Shown: positions 7,456 through 15,762 of the stretch, one piece after another
Layout of the letters: every line of letters begins with the position of its first letter
Position numbering within the stretch: the first letter of the stretch is position 1
Source: Fen-671 sp035502515
Lineage (GTDB): Bacteria; Actinomycetota; Acidimicrobiia; Acidimicrobiales; Palsa-688
Assembly (NCBI GenBank): GCA_035502515.1
Contig: DATJUH010000276.1
Location: 1 to 21,515, forward strand
Length of the DNA: 21,515 nt
Direction of reading: 5' to 3'
Notes under the pieces: generated by a model
Database searches by the model: none
What the model saw: only the letters and a program-made list of their open reading frames with translations
What the model was told of the DNA's origin: nothing
Position numbers and translations under genes: made by a program

Positions 7456-9045
7456 TCAGCCCGCCGTCCCTGTGCTGGTCGTCGAGGGGACAGAAGTGGT
7501 CGAGGGGACTGAAGTGGTGGTGACAGGGAAGGAGGTGGAGGTCGTTGCCGGCGCCTGGGAGCTGGGCGTCTCGACGCCATTGGAAGCGCCGCTGGTCGAC
7601 GTCGCCTCTGTGGTGCTGGTGGCCGGCTCTGAGGTGCCGGGCTGGGAGGTGACAGCCTCCGAGGTCGTCGAGGTCGTCGCCTCCGAGACCGTGCTGGACG
7701 GGCTGGTACCGGACGGCACCGTCGTGCTGGACGAGCCGACGGCGCCCGTCCCGGGCTCACCGCCTGGCCCTGTGGTGGCCGTGGTACTTCCGGGGCTCGT
7801 GGTGGTGGCAAAGCTGCCGCTCGGGGTGGACGTGCCGGCACCTGAGCCCGGTGACGAGCTGCCGCCGGGTGACGTCGTGCTCGTGCTGCCCGGGCCCGTT
7901 TCGCTCGGGCCTGTTTCGCCGGGCAGTGACGTCTCCGGCCTGGTGGTCGGGACCGTGGTGCTCGGGCTGCTGGTGGGCGACAGCCCGCCCGGCGAATGGG
8001 CCCCCGGGCTTTCGCCGGCGGGGGAGCTGGAACTTGGGGAGGTGCTCGGGGTCGTCGAGCCCGGCGAACCGGCCCCTGGGCTTTCGCCACCGGGGGAGTT
8101 GTGGCCCGGAGAGCCGTTCTCCGGAGAACTGGCGCCGGAGGTGGTGGGGGTGGTCGAGCCCGGTTCGTTGGATCCCGGTTCGTTGGAGCCCGGTTCGTTG
8201 CTGCCGAGGCCACCGGGCGACGAGCCGGCCGGCGTAGTGGACGGGGTCGTACTGGGCGAGCTGGCGCCGGGGCTGCCGGCGCCGGGGGTACTGCCGCCTG
8301 GCGACTGCCCGCCCGGGCTACCAGCGCTCGGCGAGCTGGTGCCCGGGCTTCCGGGGCTGCCTGAACCGGGGCTGCCCGGCGCCGAGGTCGGCGTCGAACT
8401 ACCGGGGCTGCCGGATCCGGGGCTGCCGGATCCGGGGCTGCCCGGTCCCGAACCTCCCGGGGTGGAGGTGGTCGTCGACGAGTTGCCGGGCGAGTTACCC
8501 CCATTGGAGGTCGTCGATGGCGAACCTGACAAGGATTCGCCAGGCGGGGCCGTCGTGAACGTACCCGACCCGGTGGCCACCAGACCGGTGGTCCCTTTTA
8601 CTGCGTACGCGACGGCGTACGTGGTACCGGCGTGCAGGGTGGTGAGGGCGCGCCACTCGTCCCTGGCCGCATCGAAACGCCCCGGCACCGAGGACCTGAG
8701 AGCCGGCGCCCGCACGGCGACGCTTTCCAGCTGCTCGCCCGGGGCTTCAATGAGCACGATCGTGGCCGGGTTCTGGTCGGTGGAACCGATCGGGGGTTCC
8801 GTGGTCACGTTCAGCAGCAGCGCCGCCTGCGCTTGCGAACCGGGCGAGGAGCCCCCGTCGAGGGCGGCGTTGTTTCCTCCAGGGCCCTTCGTCACCAGGT
8901 AGGCGGCGACGGCTATCAGTGCCGTCCCTACTACGACGGCGCCCGTGGCGGCCACGAAGGCCTTCCTCGTCCCGAAGCGGCGGGAAGCCGCGCCCCCGGA
9001 GGAGTCGGTCGATGGGTCAGCCTGAGGATCAACCGGAGGCGGCAC
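7456..9045 (-). CDS. Membrane-anchored Ig-like and Ser/Thr/Pro/Gly-rich (mucin-like) surface protein
   Basis: I do not recognise a named family for the whole protein. With GTG 9045 it has 529 residues: a short cytoplasmic N-terminus with basic residues (SRRFGTRK), one membrane anchor (about residues 30-52), an Ig-like domain (about 70-150) resembling the bacterial Ig domains of L,D-transpeptidases, and then about 375 residues made almost entirely of Gly, Ser, Pro and Thr (GSPGSGSPG, EPGSNEPGS, SSTTTPS types). No sortase signal or C-terminal anchor is seen, so it is probably a type II protein extending through the wall. GTG 9045 overlaps the preceding stop by 17 bp and has a GGTGG Shine-Dalgarno. 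GTG 9096 would give 546 residues and a longer overlap. The opposite strand is also open for about 590 codons, an effect of this composition. Confidence 0.75.
   Translation of the reverse strand: MPPPVDPQADPSTDSSGGAASRRFGTRKAFVAATGAVVVGTALIAVAAYLVTKGPGGNNAALDGGSSPGSQAQAALLLNVTTEPPIGSTDQNPATIVLIEAPGEQLESVAVRAPALRSSVPGRFDAARDEWRALTTLHAGTTYAVAYAVKGTTGLVATGSGTFTTAPPGESLSGSPSTTSNGGNSPGNSSTTTSTPGGSGPGSPGSGSPGSGSPGSSTPTSAPGSPGSGSPGSPGTSSPSAGSPGGQSPGGSTPGAGSPGASSPSTTPSTTPAGSSPGGLGSNEPGSNEPGSNEPGSTTPTTSGASSPENGSPGHNSPGGESPGAGSPGSTTPSTSPSSSSPAGESPGAHSPGGLSPTSSPSTTVPTTRPETSLPGETGPSETGPGSTSTTSPGGSSSPGSGAGTSTPSGSFATTTSPGSTTATTGPGGEPGTGAVGSSSTTVPSGTSPSSTVSEATTSTTSEAVTSQPGTSEPATSTTEATSTSGASNGVETPSSQAPATTSTSFPVTTTSVPSTTSVPSTTSTGTAG
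8159..8203 (-). repeat. 15-bp tandem repeat inside the mucin-like gene
   Basis: CCCGGTTCGTTG plus three bases is repeated at 8159, 8174 and 8189, encoding the minus-strand peptide unit EPGSN. In-frame 15-bp units allow length change without frameshift. Confidence 0.8.
8402..8446 (-). repeat. Second 15-bp tandem repeat inside the mucin-like gene
   Basis: CCGGGGCTGCCGGAT is repeated three times from 8402, the last copy imperfect, encoding GSPGS-type units on the minus strand. It is in frame, like the array at 8159. Confidence 0.8.
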
Positions 9046-10864
9046 CTGCCACCACCGTGCCCTCTGCCGCTGTCCGGCCCTGCGACCCAGCGTCACCGAA
9101 ACCGTTTACCGCCCCGTCGGCGCTCACGACCCAGTAGCCTCCGCCGTCCGGAGTGGGCATGAACGCCACCACAGGACTGGTGGCCAGCCCTGTCGCCGAC
9201 CCGTAATACGTGGCCTGGCCGAATGAGAACACCCCGCCGTCTTTGGCCACCAGCCAGTAGCCCTGGCCGCCGGGGGCGGCGGCCATACCCACAATGGGCG
9301 AGACCAGGCGCTTGGCCGCCTCGGAACCGTAGTAGTGAGCATCCCCAAAGGCGTAGACCGCTCCAGTGCTGGTGGCCAGCCAGTAGCCGTGCCCGTCCGG
9401 AGTAGCGGCGATGCCGGCCACCGAAGCGATGTGCGCGGTGGTCGAGGGGTACACGCGGGCGTCGCCGAACGGGTAGACCTGGCCACTCTTGGTCACCAGC
9501 CAGTACCCGCCGCCGTCGGGAGTGGTGGCCATACCGACTACGTGGTTCGGGAGCGACCGCCCGGCTGGAGCAGAGTAGTGGGTGGCCGCTCCCGAGACTT
9601 CCACGTGGCCATTACCGGTGGCCAACCAGTAGCTCCCCGCCTGGCCGACATTGTTGGCTTCGGTGCGGGGGGCGTTGACCATGGCGAAGGTGGCCACGTT
9701 GATGAGCCCGGCTACCCGGGCCGTGACGATGAAGCCGCCGGCCGCCTGGTTGGCGGAGAAGTTGGGCGCCACCGCCACTCCTTTGGAAGTGGTAGAGACT
9801 GTCACCGTCGTCCCATGGCCCGCGAACACCCCGCTCGGGCCACTGCCCGGGGCGCTGAAGGTCACTTTGGCGCCGGCCACCGGGTTGCTGTTGGAATCCG
9901 TCACGGTGACGGCCAGCGGGACCGGGAAGTCGGTCCCCATTTGCGCTTCCTGGGACGTTCCCGCCCCCGGGGTGATGGCATAAGGCGTCGACGCCAGGTC
10001 GGTAAGCGTGAAAGCAACCGTCTTGGTCACGCCCGTGGCGCTCACCTGCACGGTGAAGGTCCCGGCGGTCGTGCCCGCCGTCAGTAGTGGGCTCGTCGCC
10101 GTACCCGACTGGTCGGTCTGGGCGCTGGTGCTGTCGCCTCCCCCGGCGAAGCTGGCCCCGGCCCCGTCTGTGGGGACGATGGTGAAGCTGACACTGGCAT
10201 CCGCCACCGCGGTGCCGTAGTTGTCGAGCACGTTGACGGCCAGCGGCAACGAAAACTGCTGGCCCACTTTGGCCGACTGGTCGTTGCCCGAGCTGACCCC
10301 GACGGTGGAGGCCACGCCGGAAGTGGTATTGGTTAGGTTGAAGTCGACCTGGTACCCGGTGCTGGCGATCTCGGCCAGCACGCTGTAAGAGCCGCTCACC
10401 TCGTTGGCGGCAAGGGACGGGGCCGTGGCCACGCCGTCGGGACCAGTGGTCACGGTGGCCGAAGTGGCCGAGCCCGGGAACGTGGCGCCGGCCCCGCTCG
10501 TGGGCGTCACGAACTCGACGTCGACGTTGGCGATCGGGCAGCCGCCGGTGTCCACCACCTCGGCCGCCAGGGGGTCGGCAAAGGCCGTCCCGGCCCTGGC
10601 GGCCTGCCCGGATCCGCCGCTCAAAAGAAGGCCACCGATCGTGCCCGTGCAGGACCCAGAAGGCGGAGAGCCGGCGGCCCAGGCCGGCCCCGCCGAACCG
10701 GCCAGGGCGAAGAGGGCCAGGGCAGAGACGGCTACGGCAGACACGGCTATGGCAGAAACGGCGCCAAGGCATACCGCCCGCAGAGCCGCCGCCCGCAGCC
10801 AGGGCCTGGACCGTTCTGGAAAGTTGGGCCGTTCAGGCCCCGTGGGTCGGGGTCGGTGTAACAC
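9029..10864 (-). CDS. Secreted protein with Big-type Ig-like domains and C-terminal GYWLV/FGDA repeats
   Basis: A 611-residue exported protein. GTG 10864 is chosen because AAAGGA lies 8 nt upstream and it follows the permease stop by 14 bp. The longer frame to 11527 only shadows the permease. A signal peptide covers about residues 22-64 (ALALFALAGSAGPAWAAG). Three Ig-like (Big_1/invasin-like) domains of about 100 residues follow, each beginning with a 'G..Q.A..G..F..PL.V.V.D' pattern and ending in a 'G.ysV.a...G....F.L.N' pattern. The last 200 residues hold about five repeats of roughly 46 residues, such as VGMAATPDGxGYWLV followed by FGDAxYYGS. These probably fold as a beta-propeller-like structure and are frequent in Acidimicrobiia surface proteins. 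It is in the exporter operon, so it may be a partner or cargo of the system. Its ligand is unknown. Confidence 0.85.
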   Translation of the reverse strand: MLHRPRPTGPERPNFPERSRPWLRAAALRAVCLGAVSAIAVSAVAVSALALFALAGSAGPAWAAGSPPSGSCTGTIGGLLLSGGSGQAARAGTAFADPLAAEVVDTGGCPIANVDVEFVTPTSGAGATFPGSATSATVTTGPDGVATAPSLAANEVSGSYSVLAEIASTGYQVDFNLTNTTSGVASTVGVSSGNDQSAKVGQQFSLPLAVNVLDNYGTAVADASVSFTIVPTDGAGASFAGGGDSTSAQTDQSGTATSPLLTAGTTAGTFTVQVSATGVTKTVAFTLTDLASTPYAITPGAGTSQEAQMGTDFPVPLAVTVTDSNSNPVAGAKVTFSAPGSGPSGVFAGHGTTVTVSTTSKGVAVAPNFSANQAAGGFIVTARVAGLINVATFAMVNAPRTEANNVGQAGSYWLATGNGHVEVSGAATHYSAPAGRSLPNHVVGMATTPDGGGYWLVTKSGQVYPFGDARVYPSTTAHIASVAGIAATPDGHGYWLATSTGAVYAFGDAHYYGSEAAKRLVSPIVGMAAAPGGQGYWLVAKDGGVFSFGQATYYGSATGLATSPVVAFMPTPDGGGYWVVSADGAVNGFGDAGSQGRTAAEGTVVAGAASG

Positions 10865-10878
10865 GCCAAGTTCCTTTC

Positions 10879-12090
10879 TCAGATGCTCCAGAGGGCTTCT
10901 GTGGGCGACATCCGTGCTGCTCGCAGCGCCGGCACCAGGCCGGCCACGGCGCCGATCAGCAGGGCGGCCCCAAAGCCTCCGGCCCAGGCCAGCGGCGGGA
11001 TGTCTGCCACCCATCCCGGTTGCGTCGATGCGTATATGGCTGTGGCCAGGGAGCCGGCGGCCACCCCGGCCGCGCCCCCCAGTACAGAGAGCAGGACCGC
11101 CTCGGACATGAACTGGACCCGGATATTTCCCCTGGTGGCGCCCAGGGCGCGCCGGAGGCCGATCTCGGACCGCCGCTCCAGTACCGAAATGATCATGATG
11201 TTGGCCACGCCAACCGCGCCGACCAGGAGCGAAACGGCGCCGAGGCCGAGGAACAGGGTGTTCAAGGCGGCCTTGGCGTCCGCCGCCGCCGTGAGGACTT
11301 CCGAGGGCTGGGAGACGTCCACCTCGTTCGGGTTCTCCGGGTTGGCGGTAGCGGCCAGCACGTTGTAAACGTTGGTGACCTGAGACGTCTGGCAGCGTAG
11401 GTAGATCTCCGAAGGATGGCCGTCCAGACCGAGGTAGGTCTCGGCGGCGGGAAATCCGACCAGGACGGCGGAGTCGATCTCGGGCGTCAGCACAGCCTGG
11501 TTGAGGATGCCGATCACGTAAAACCACATCCCCCCCAACCAGATGCGCTCACCGGCGAAGACGTGGTCTACCCCGAGCCGTTGGGCGGCGGCGGCACCGA
11601 GGACGGCCACGGGCTCGTACTGGTCGGCGGCGTTCAGGTACTGGCCTTGGGCCACCGTCGTCCCCACTGCCCCGGGTAGCCCCAAACTGGAGGCCTCGAC
11701 GGAAAGGGCGTTGGTGTCGACCGTCGGTACGAAGGGGCTCTTGTACACGTTGGCGTTGCTTACGGCCCCGACGTACTGCACGTCGAAGACCGGGCCGATG
11801 CGCCCGATCATGCCGGGGGCGGCCAGGGGCAGTTCCGCCGTCTGGCCGAACAGCGTCTGGCCATTGGTGACCGTGAGCAGGTTGGTGCCCAGCTTGTTGA
11901 TCTCGGCCAGCAAACCGGCCTGCGACGAAGCCGAAAGGCCCAGGACGGCCACGATGACGGCCACACCGATGGCGATGCCCAGGGCCGACAGGCCGGCTCG
12001 CAGCCTGCGGGTCCGGATGCCCACGCTCGACAGGCGGGCCAGGTCGCGCAGGCGAAGGGGGGCTGGTGCCGGGGGGGCGGGGCTGCTCAT
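10879..12090 (-). CDS. MacB/FtsX-type ABC transporter permease
   Basis: A 403-residue permease of the MacB-like type. TM1 is at about residues 34-56 (LSALGIAIGVAVIVAVLGL), followed by a large extracytoplasmic MacB periplasmic core domain (residues 58-275). The C-terminal FtsX domain has three membrane segments and the signature ERRSEIGLRRALGATRGNIR. Such permeases work with an ATPase and a MacA-like adaptor as mechanotransmission machines that move peptides, lipids or lipoproteins across the envelope, rather than as classical pores. The start ATG 12090 overlaps the ATPase stop (ATGA). The gene ends 14 bp before the secreted repeat protein. The substrate cannot be deduced. Confidence 0.92.
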   Translation of the reverse strand: MSSPAPPAPAPLRLRDLARLSSVGIRTRRLRAGLSALGIAIGVAVIVAVLGLSASSQAGLLAEINKLGTNLLTVTNGQTLFGQTAELPLAAPGMIGRIGPVFDVQYVGAVSNANVYKSPFVPTVDTNALSVEASSLGLPGAVGTTVAQGQYLNAADQYEPVAVLGAAAAQRLGVDHVFAGERIWLGGMWFYVIGILNQAVLTPEIDSAVLVGFPAAETYLGLDGHPSEIYLRCQTSQVTNVYNVLAATANPENPNEVDVSQPSEVLTAAADAKAALNTLFLGLGAVSLLVGAVGVANIMIISVLERRSEIGLRRALGATRGNIRVQFMSEAVLLSVLGGAAGVAAGSLATAIYASTQPGWVADIPPLAWAGGFGAALLIGAVAGLVPALRAARMSPTEALWSI

Positions 12091-12869
12091 TGGGCCCCGC
12101 CCTCGGGACCGTGAGCGGCCGCTCCGGGAGAGCCGTCCGAGACGACCAGGCCGTCGAGCAGGCGGATGACCCGCTTCGTACGGGCCGCCACGCCCATGTC
12201 GTGGGTGATGACGGCGATGGTGGAGCCCTGGGCGTTGAGCTCGGCGAACAGCTCCAGCACCGAGGTGCCCGCCGCCGAGTCCAGGTTGCCCGTCGGCTCG
12301 TCGGCCAGGACGATGGCGGGACGGCCGACGATCGCCCTGGCGATGGCCACCCGCTGGCGCTGCCCGCCCGACATCTTGGTGGGCAGCGATTTCAACTTGT
12401 CCGCCAGGCCGACCCTCAGGAGAGCCTGGGAAGCGGCCCGGCGCCGGTCGGGGAGCGAGGCGCCGGCATAGAGGAGCCCGTCCGCCACGTTGTCCAGGGC
12501 AGTCTCGTGCTCGGCCAGGAAGAACTGCTGGAAAACAAAGCCGATCCGGGTGGCCCGTAATGCCGAGAGCTGCCGGTCGGCCAACGTCGCCACATCGAAG
12601 CCGGTAACCAGCACCCTCCCGCTGCTCGGACGGTCGAGGGCGCCCATCAAGTGGAGCAGCGTGGTTTTGCCCGAACCGGAGGGGCCCACGATGGCGACGA
12701 ACTCGCCCTGGTGGACGCTGAAGCTGACGCCTCGCAGTGCGTTGACGGGTGGCTCGACAGCGTAGGTCTTGGTGACTTCCTCGAGCTGGAGGACCGTGGG
12801 CGCGGCACCATCAGTGTCGACAGTGCGCGGCACCACGCTCGGGAGAGGGCCGGTCAGGGGGGCCGTCAT
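12087..12869 (-). CDS. ABC transporter ATP-binding protein (MacB/LolD class)
   Basis: A 260-residue ATPase that powers the adjacent permease. Walker A is GPSGSGKTT (residues 62-70), the signature is MSGGQRQRVAIARA, Walker B is AIVLADEPTGNLDS, and the switch His is in AVITHD. The LDS after Walker B and the TALDNV-type helical region are typical of the LolD/MacB/FtsE class. About 28 non-conserved residues precede the domain. ATG 12869 overlaps the adaptor stop (ATGA) and its own TGA overlaps the permease ATG, so three genes are translationally chained and likely made in fixed ratio. Confidence 0.95.
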   Translation of the reverse strand: MTAPLTGPLPSVVPRTVDTDGAAPTVLQLEEVTKTYAVEPPVNALRGVSFSVHQGEFVAIVGPSGSGKTTLLHLMGALDRPSSGRVLVTGFDVATLADRQLSALRATRIGFVFQQFFLAEHETALDNVADGLLYAGASLPDRRRAASQALLRVGLADKLKSLPTKMSGGQRQRVAIARAIVGRPAIVLADEPTGNLDSAAGTSVLELFAELNAQGSTIAVITHDMGVAARTKRVIRLLDGLVVSDGSPGAAAHGPEGGAQ

Positions 12870-15514
12870 ACGTTCGGTATCACTACTCGCTGGCCTACAT
12901 GGACACCGGCCCCGCTCACCTGGACCATTCCGTCAGCGTCGTCGAACTGGCCGACGGTGACGGCTTCGAGGTAATGGCGGCCGTGCGCCGGCGCCACTTC
13001 CAAGGCGTACCCGCCGCCGGACAGGGCGACGAGGGCCTGCACCTGGACCACGAACGCGTTCGGGACGGTGGCCTGGGTGATCCAAACATTGACCGGCAGG
13101 TCGTCGAGGTTGCCGGTGGCCGCCGGGTCCAGCGGGGTGACGTTCACCTCAATGGTGGGCGAGCCCGAGCCACCGTTCTGCGAATTGGGCGTCGTCGCCA
13201 CCGTGCCCACGTAGGACACCACGCCGGGAGTGGTCGAGTTGTTCGGCATGACGATGCTGACCTGGTCGCCGACGGCGACATCGGACTGCTGGGAAGCGTC
13301 CAGAGGGATCTGGACCTGGCGGGCGGTCAGCGTGACCTGGAGGACAGCTTGCCCGGCGGACGGGGTGGACCCGAGGGTCGGGGTGACGGAGTTGACTTCC
13401 ACCTGGCTGGGTTCGAAGAGCACCGCGCCGAGGGCCAACTGGCCAGTCGGCGTCACATGGTGAGCGGCCTGGAACTTCAGCACGGCCGCTTCCGTCGCCC
13501 CGGTGAAGTCGTCGCCCCGGAGGCCATGCCCATAGCCGAGGACGTCGAGGTTGACGTTGAGCGCGGCCACATCGGGCCCCGGCGACATCCCGGGCATGAA
13601 CGCCCGCCAGGGGGTCACGTTACCGTAGAGCAGGATGCTCGGCTGTCCGTCGATGGCGAACAGCTCCTGGCCCCGCCCGATCACCTGACCGACCTGAGGG
13701 AGGTAGGTGTAGGTCGGGCTCCCGTTCCCGCCAGTGGTCCCCACTGCGGCGTCGGCCTGGTCCTGGGCCAACTGGGACTCATCTTGAGAAAGCGTCGTCC
13801 GGGCCGCGGTGACCTGCGCCTCGGCTTGCTGCGCCGACTTCTCGTTGTTGGTCTTGGTCGAGGCCACGCTCTGTTCAGCCGCAATGAGCTGAGCCGCCGC
13901 TTGCTGGGACGTCTTGGCGTTGTTGGTTTCGGTCGAGGCCACGCTGCCCTCGGCCGCCAGCAATTGGGCCTCGGCTTGCTGCAGCGCCTTGGCGTTGTTG
14001 GTCTTGGTCGCCGTGACGGTGTCCTTAGCCGCCTGTAGCTGGGCTTCGGCCTGCTGCACCGACTTGGCGTTGTTGGTCTTGGTGGAAGCGACGGTCTGTT
14101 CGGCCGTGGCCAGCTGGGCCTGGGCTTGTTGGACAGCCTTCTGGTTGTTGGTCTGGGCGGAGGCGACGGTTTCTTGGGCCGCCTCCAGCTGGGCCTGGGC
14201 CTGCTGTACCGACTTGCCGTTGTTGGTCTTGGTGGCGGCCACCGTCTGCTGGGCCGAGGCCAGCTGGGCCTGGGCCTGCTGGACGGACTTCTGGTTGTTG
14301 GTCTTGGTGGCGGCGATGGTCCCCTGGTCGGCCTGGATTGTGGCCTGGTCGGAAGTGACCTTCTGTTTGTCGTTGGTCACCGCCGACTGGTCCTGGCTGA
14401 CCTGGGCCTCGTCCGTCGAACAGGCAGAGGCTCCGCTCCCCGTACCCCCGCTCGAAGAAGCCGCCGAACCACCCGCCGCGCAGTCGGCCGCCTCTTTCTG
14501 CTGATCGGCGGAGAGCCTGGACTCGTCCGACGTGAGCTGAGACTGGTCTGTGCCGAGCGCTGCCGTAGCCACCTGCAGTTGCTGGTCCGCCTGGGCCAGG
14601 GCCTGTGCGTTGCTGGTGTTATTCGTCTTGAGGGCCGCCTGGTCCTCGCTTACGGCCTGCTCGGCCTGGGCCAGGGACTGAGAATTGCTGGTCTCGGTGT
14701 TCTTGACGGCCGCCTGGTCCTGGCTCACCGCCTGCTCGGCCTGGGCCAGCGACTGAGAGTTGCTGGTCCCGGCCGACTTCAGTGCCGCTTCGTCCTGGCT
14801 CACCGCCTGCTCCGCCTGGGCCAGGGACTGAGAGTTGCTGGTCTCGGTCGCCTTCAGTGCCGCTTCGTCCTGGCTCACCGACTGCTCGGCCTGGGCCAGC
14901 GACTCGGAATTGCCGGTGTCGGTCGAGCCCACGCCGCCCTTGTCTGCTTTGCTGCTCTGCTGCGCCTGGGCCAGGCTTTCGGAATTCGCCGTACTGGCCA
15001 GTGCGGCGCTGGCCTCGTCAGAGCTGACCGCTTGCTCGGCCTGGGCCAGGCTCTCCGAACCCGACGCTTCCGTCGACAGCAGCGCCGCCTCGTCGGCCGA
15101 GAGGCTCTGACGGGCACCGGCCACCAGCTGTTCCTCTTGCTGGATCGTGGAGGTAGCCGTGCCGGCCGGGAGGATCACATTGGCCGTCGTAGAGGTGTTG
15201 TTGGTGCTGGCATACGTGAGCGTGCCCGCCACCTCCGTCTGGTTTTGGAGCGTTTGCTGCTCGATGGTGGTGTACGAGATCGGGTAGGCGTTGTCGCTGG
15301 CGCCGTTGTTCGAACTGGGCGAGCCGGAAAAGGGGTTTGTCACGGCCACCGCCACCGCCGCCGCCACCAAAGCCGCGGCGGCACCGCCGGCTACGTACCA
15401 ACGGCGCCGCCTCCGGCGGTCTGTCGGCGCCGGGCCAAAGGGAGGTCCTCCGGCGCCGGTTGCTTGGGTGCCGGCAGCCGGAGTGTCAGTGATGTTCGGA
15501 TGGGTGCTGGTCAT
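12866..15514 (-). CDS. Giant HlyD/MacA-like adaptor with 7+7 coiled-coil repeats and peptidoglycan-binding domain
   Basis: An 882-residue membrane-fusion-type adaptor, the first gene of the exporter operon. A cytoplasmic N-terminus with RRRRRR leads to one membrane anchor (about residues 40-59). After a short beta segment, arm 1 has seven 25-residue repeats (SLAQAEQAVSQDEAALK type, residues 152-326). The tip has a Gly/Ser loop between Cys345 and Cys365. Arm 2 has seven 25-residue repeats (TNNAKSVQQAEAQL type, residues 405-579). A peptidoglycan-binding fold follows (about 643-705, AALNVNLDVLGYG ... ATEAAVLKFQAAHHV), then beta-barrel and membrane-proximal domains. PG-binding adaptors beside MacB-type transporters are known in actinobacteria. 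The length and regularity of the hairpin are unusual. ATG 15514 has GGAGGT 9 nt upstream. It is probably controlled from the operator at 15597-15630. Confidence 0.9.
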   Translation of the reverse strand: MTSTHPNITDTPAAGTQATGAGGPPFGPAPTDRRRRRRWYVAGGAAAALVAAAVAVAVTNPFSGSPSSNNGASDNAYPISYTTIEQQTLQNQTEVAGTLTYASTNNTSTTANVILPAGTATSTIQQEEQLVAGARQSLSADEAALLSTEASGSESLAQAEQAVSSDEASAALASTANSESLAQAQQSSKADKGGVGSTDTGNSESLAQAEQSVSQDEAALKATETSNSQSLAQAEQAVSQDEAALKSAGTSNSQSLAQAEQAVSQDQAAVKNTETSNSQSLAQAEQAVSEDQAALKTNNTSNAQALAQADQQLQVATAALGTDQSQLTSDESRLSADQQKEAADCAAGGSAASSSGGTGSGASACSTDEAQVSQDQSAVTNDKQKVTSDQATIQADQGTIAATKTNNQKSVQQAQAQLASAQQTVAATKTNNGKSVQQAQAQLEAAQETVASAQTNNQKAVQQAQAQLATAEQTVASTKTNNAKSVQQAEAQLQAAKDTVTATKTNNAKALQQAEAQLLAAEGSVASTETNNAKTSQQAAAQLIAAEQSVASTKTNNEKSAQQAEAQVTAARTTLSQDESQLAQDQADAAVGTTGGNGSPTYTYLPQVGQVIGRGQELFAIDGQPSILLYGNVTPWRAFMPGMSPGPDVAALNVNLDVLGYGHGLRGDDFTGATEAAVLKFQAAHHVTPTGQLALGAVLFEPSQVEVNSVTPTLGSTPSAGQAVLQVTLTARQVQIPLDASQQSDVAVGDQVSIVMPNNSTTPGVVSYVGTVATTPNSQNGGSGSPTIEVNVTPLDPAATGNLDDLPVNVWITQATVPNAFVVQVQALVALSGGGYALEVAPAHGRHYLEAVTVGQFDDADGMVQVSGAGVHVGQRVVIPNV
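13778..14302 (-). repeat. Seven in-frame 75-bp repeats (adaptor arm 2)
   Basis: Exactly seven units of 25 codons, each beginning Thr-Asn-Asn (residues 405, 430, 455, 480, 505, 530, 555) with core QQAQAQL...AQQTVA. Spacing has no gaps. They form the returning arm of the coiled-coil hairpin. Confidence 0.9.
14537..15061 (-). repeat. Seven in-frame 75-bp repeats (adaptor arm 1)
   Basis: Seven units of 25 codons with the S/A-L-A-Q box at residues 155, 180, 205, 230, 255, 280 and 305. Unit 2 and unit 7 are the most diverged. They form the outgoing arm of the hairpin. Confidence 0.88.
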
Positions 15515-15596
15515 TCAGTGGGTGACCTCCGTGAGCCAGGCCGGTACAGACGGCCTGCCCGGGAACGGGCTTTATTTCTTTCTGGCACCAAGCCAG

Positions 15597-15652
15597 GTTG
15601 TACAGGACGGGTGGTTACACAGCGGTGACAGCAGTTGTGACCGGTCTGTCAC
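15597..15652 (-). promoter_or_regulatory. Adaptor-operon promoter with 11-bp-phased direct-repeat operator
   Basis: Reading the minus strand, TGTCACCGCTGTGTAACC (15630-15613) is followed after exactly 10 bp by TACAAC (15602-15597), a -10 box. The transcript would have a leader of about 75-80 nt before ATG 15514. The same layout is found at 17336-17369 and 18136-18169. Two further GTGAC/GTCAC half-sites (15637 and 15648) continue the series upstream. The rest of the 248-bp gap 15515-15762 shows only the adaptor Shine-Dalgarno (GGAGGT). Confidence 0.65.
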
Positions 15653-15762
15653 CTGCACCAGCGCCCGGGCTGACCCGGTGGGCCGAATTGTCGTCCGGGC
15701 CACGCCTTTCGGGCCACGGTGACCTTTGGCCCCGGGAGGACGACGAAACGACAGCGTGCCCC

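Noticed and set aside
7118..8902. 594-codon plus-strand open frame
   Set aside because: It is antisense to the mucin-like gene and has only a repetitive Pro/Gly/Val composition. The minus-strand frame has an anchor, an Ig-like domain and operon context.
10865..11527. N-terminal extension of the secreted repeat protein
   Set aside because: It runs out of frame through the permease gene as Arg/Gly-rich nonsense. GTG 10864 has a Shine-Dalgarno and precedes the signal peptide.
13778..15061. Regularly spaced 75-bp repeats that look like a CRISPR-type array
   Set aside because: The repeats are in frame, have no unique spacers, and encode a continuous coiled coil in the adaptor.
14126..15628. 500-codon plus-strand open frame rich in Leu/Gly/Arg
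   Set aside because: It is the complement of the adaptor repeats, with no start context and no domain.
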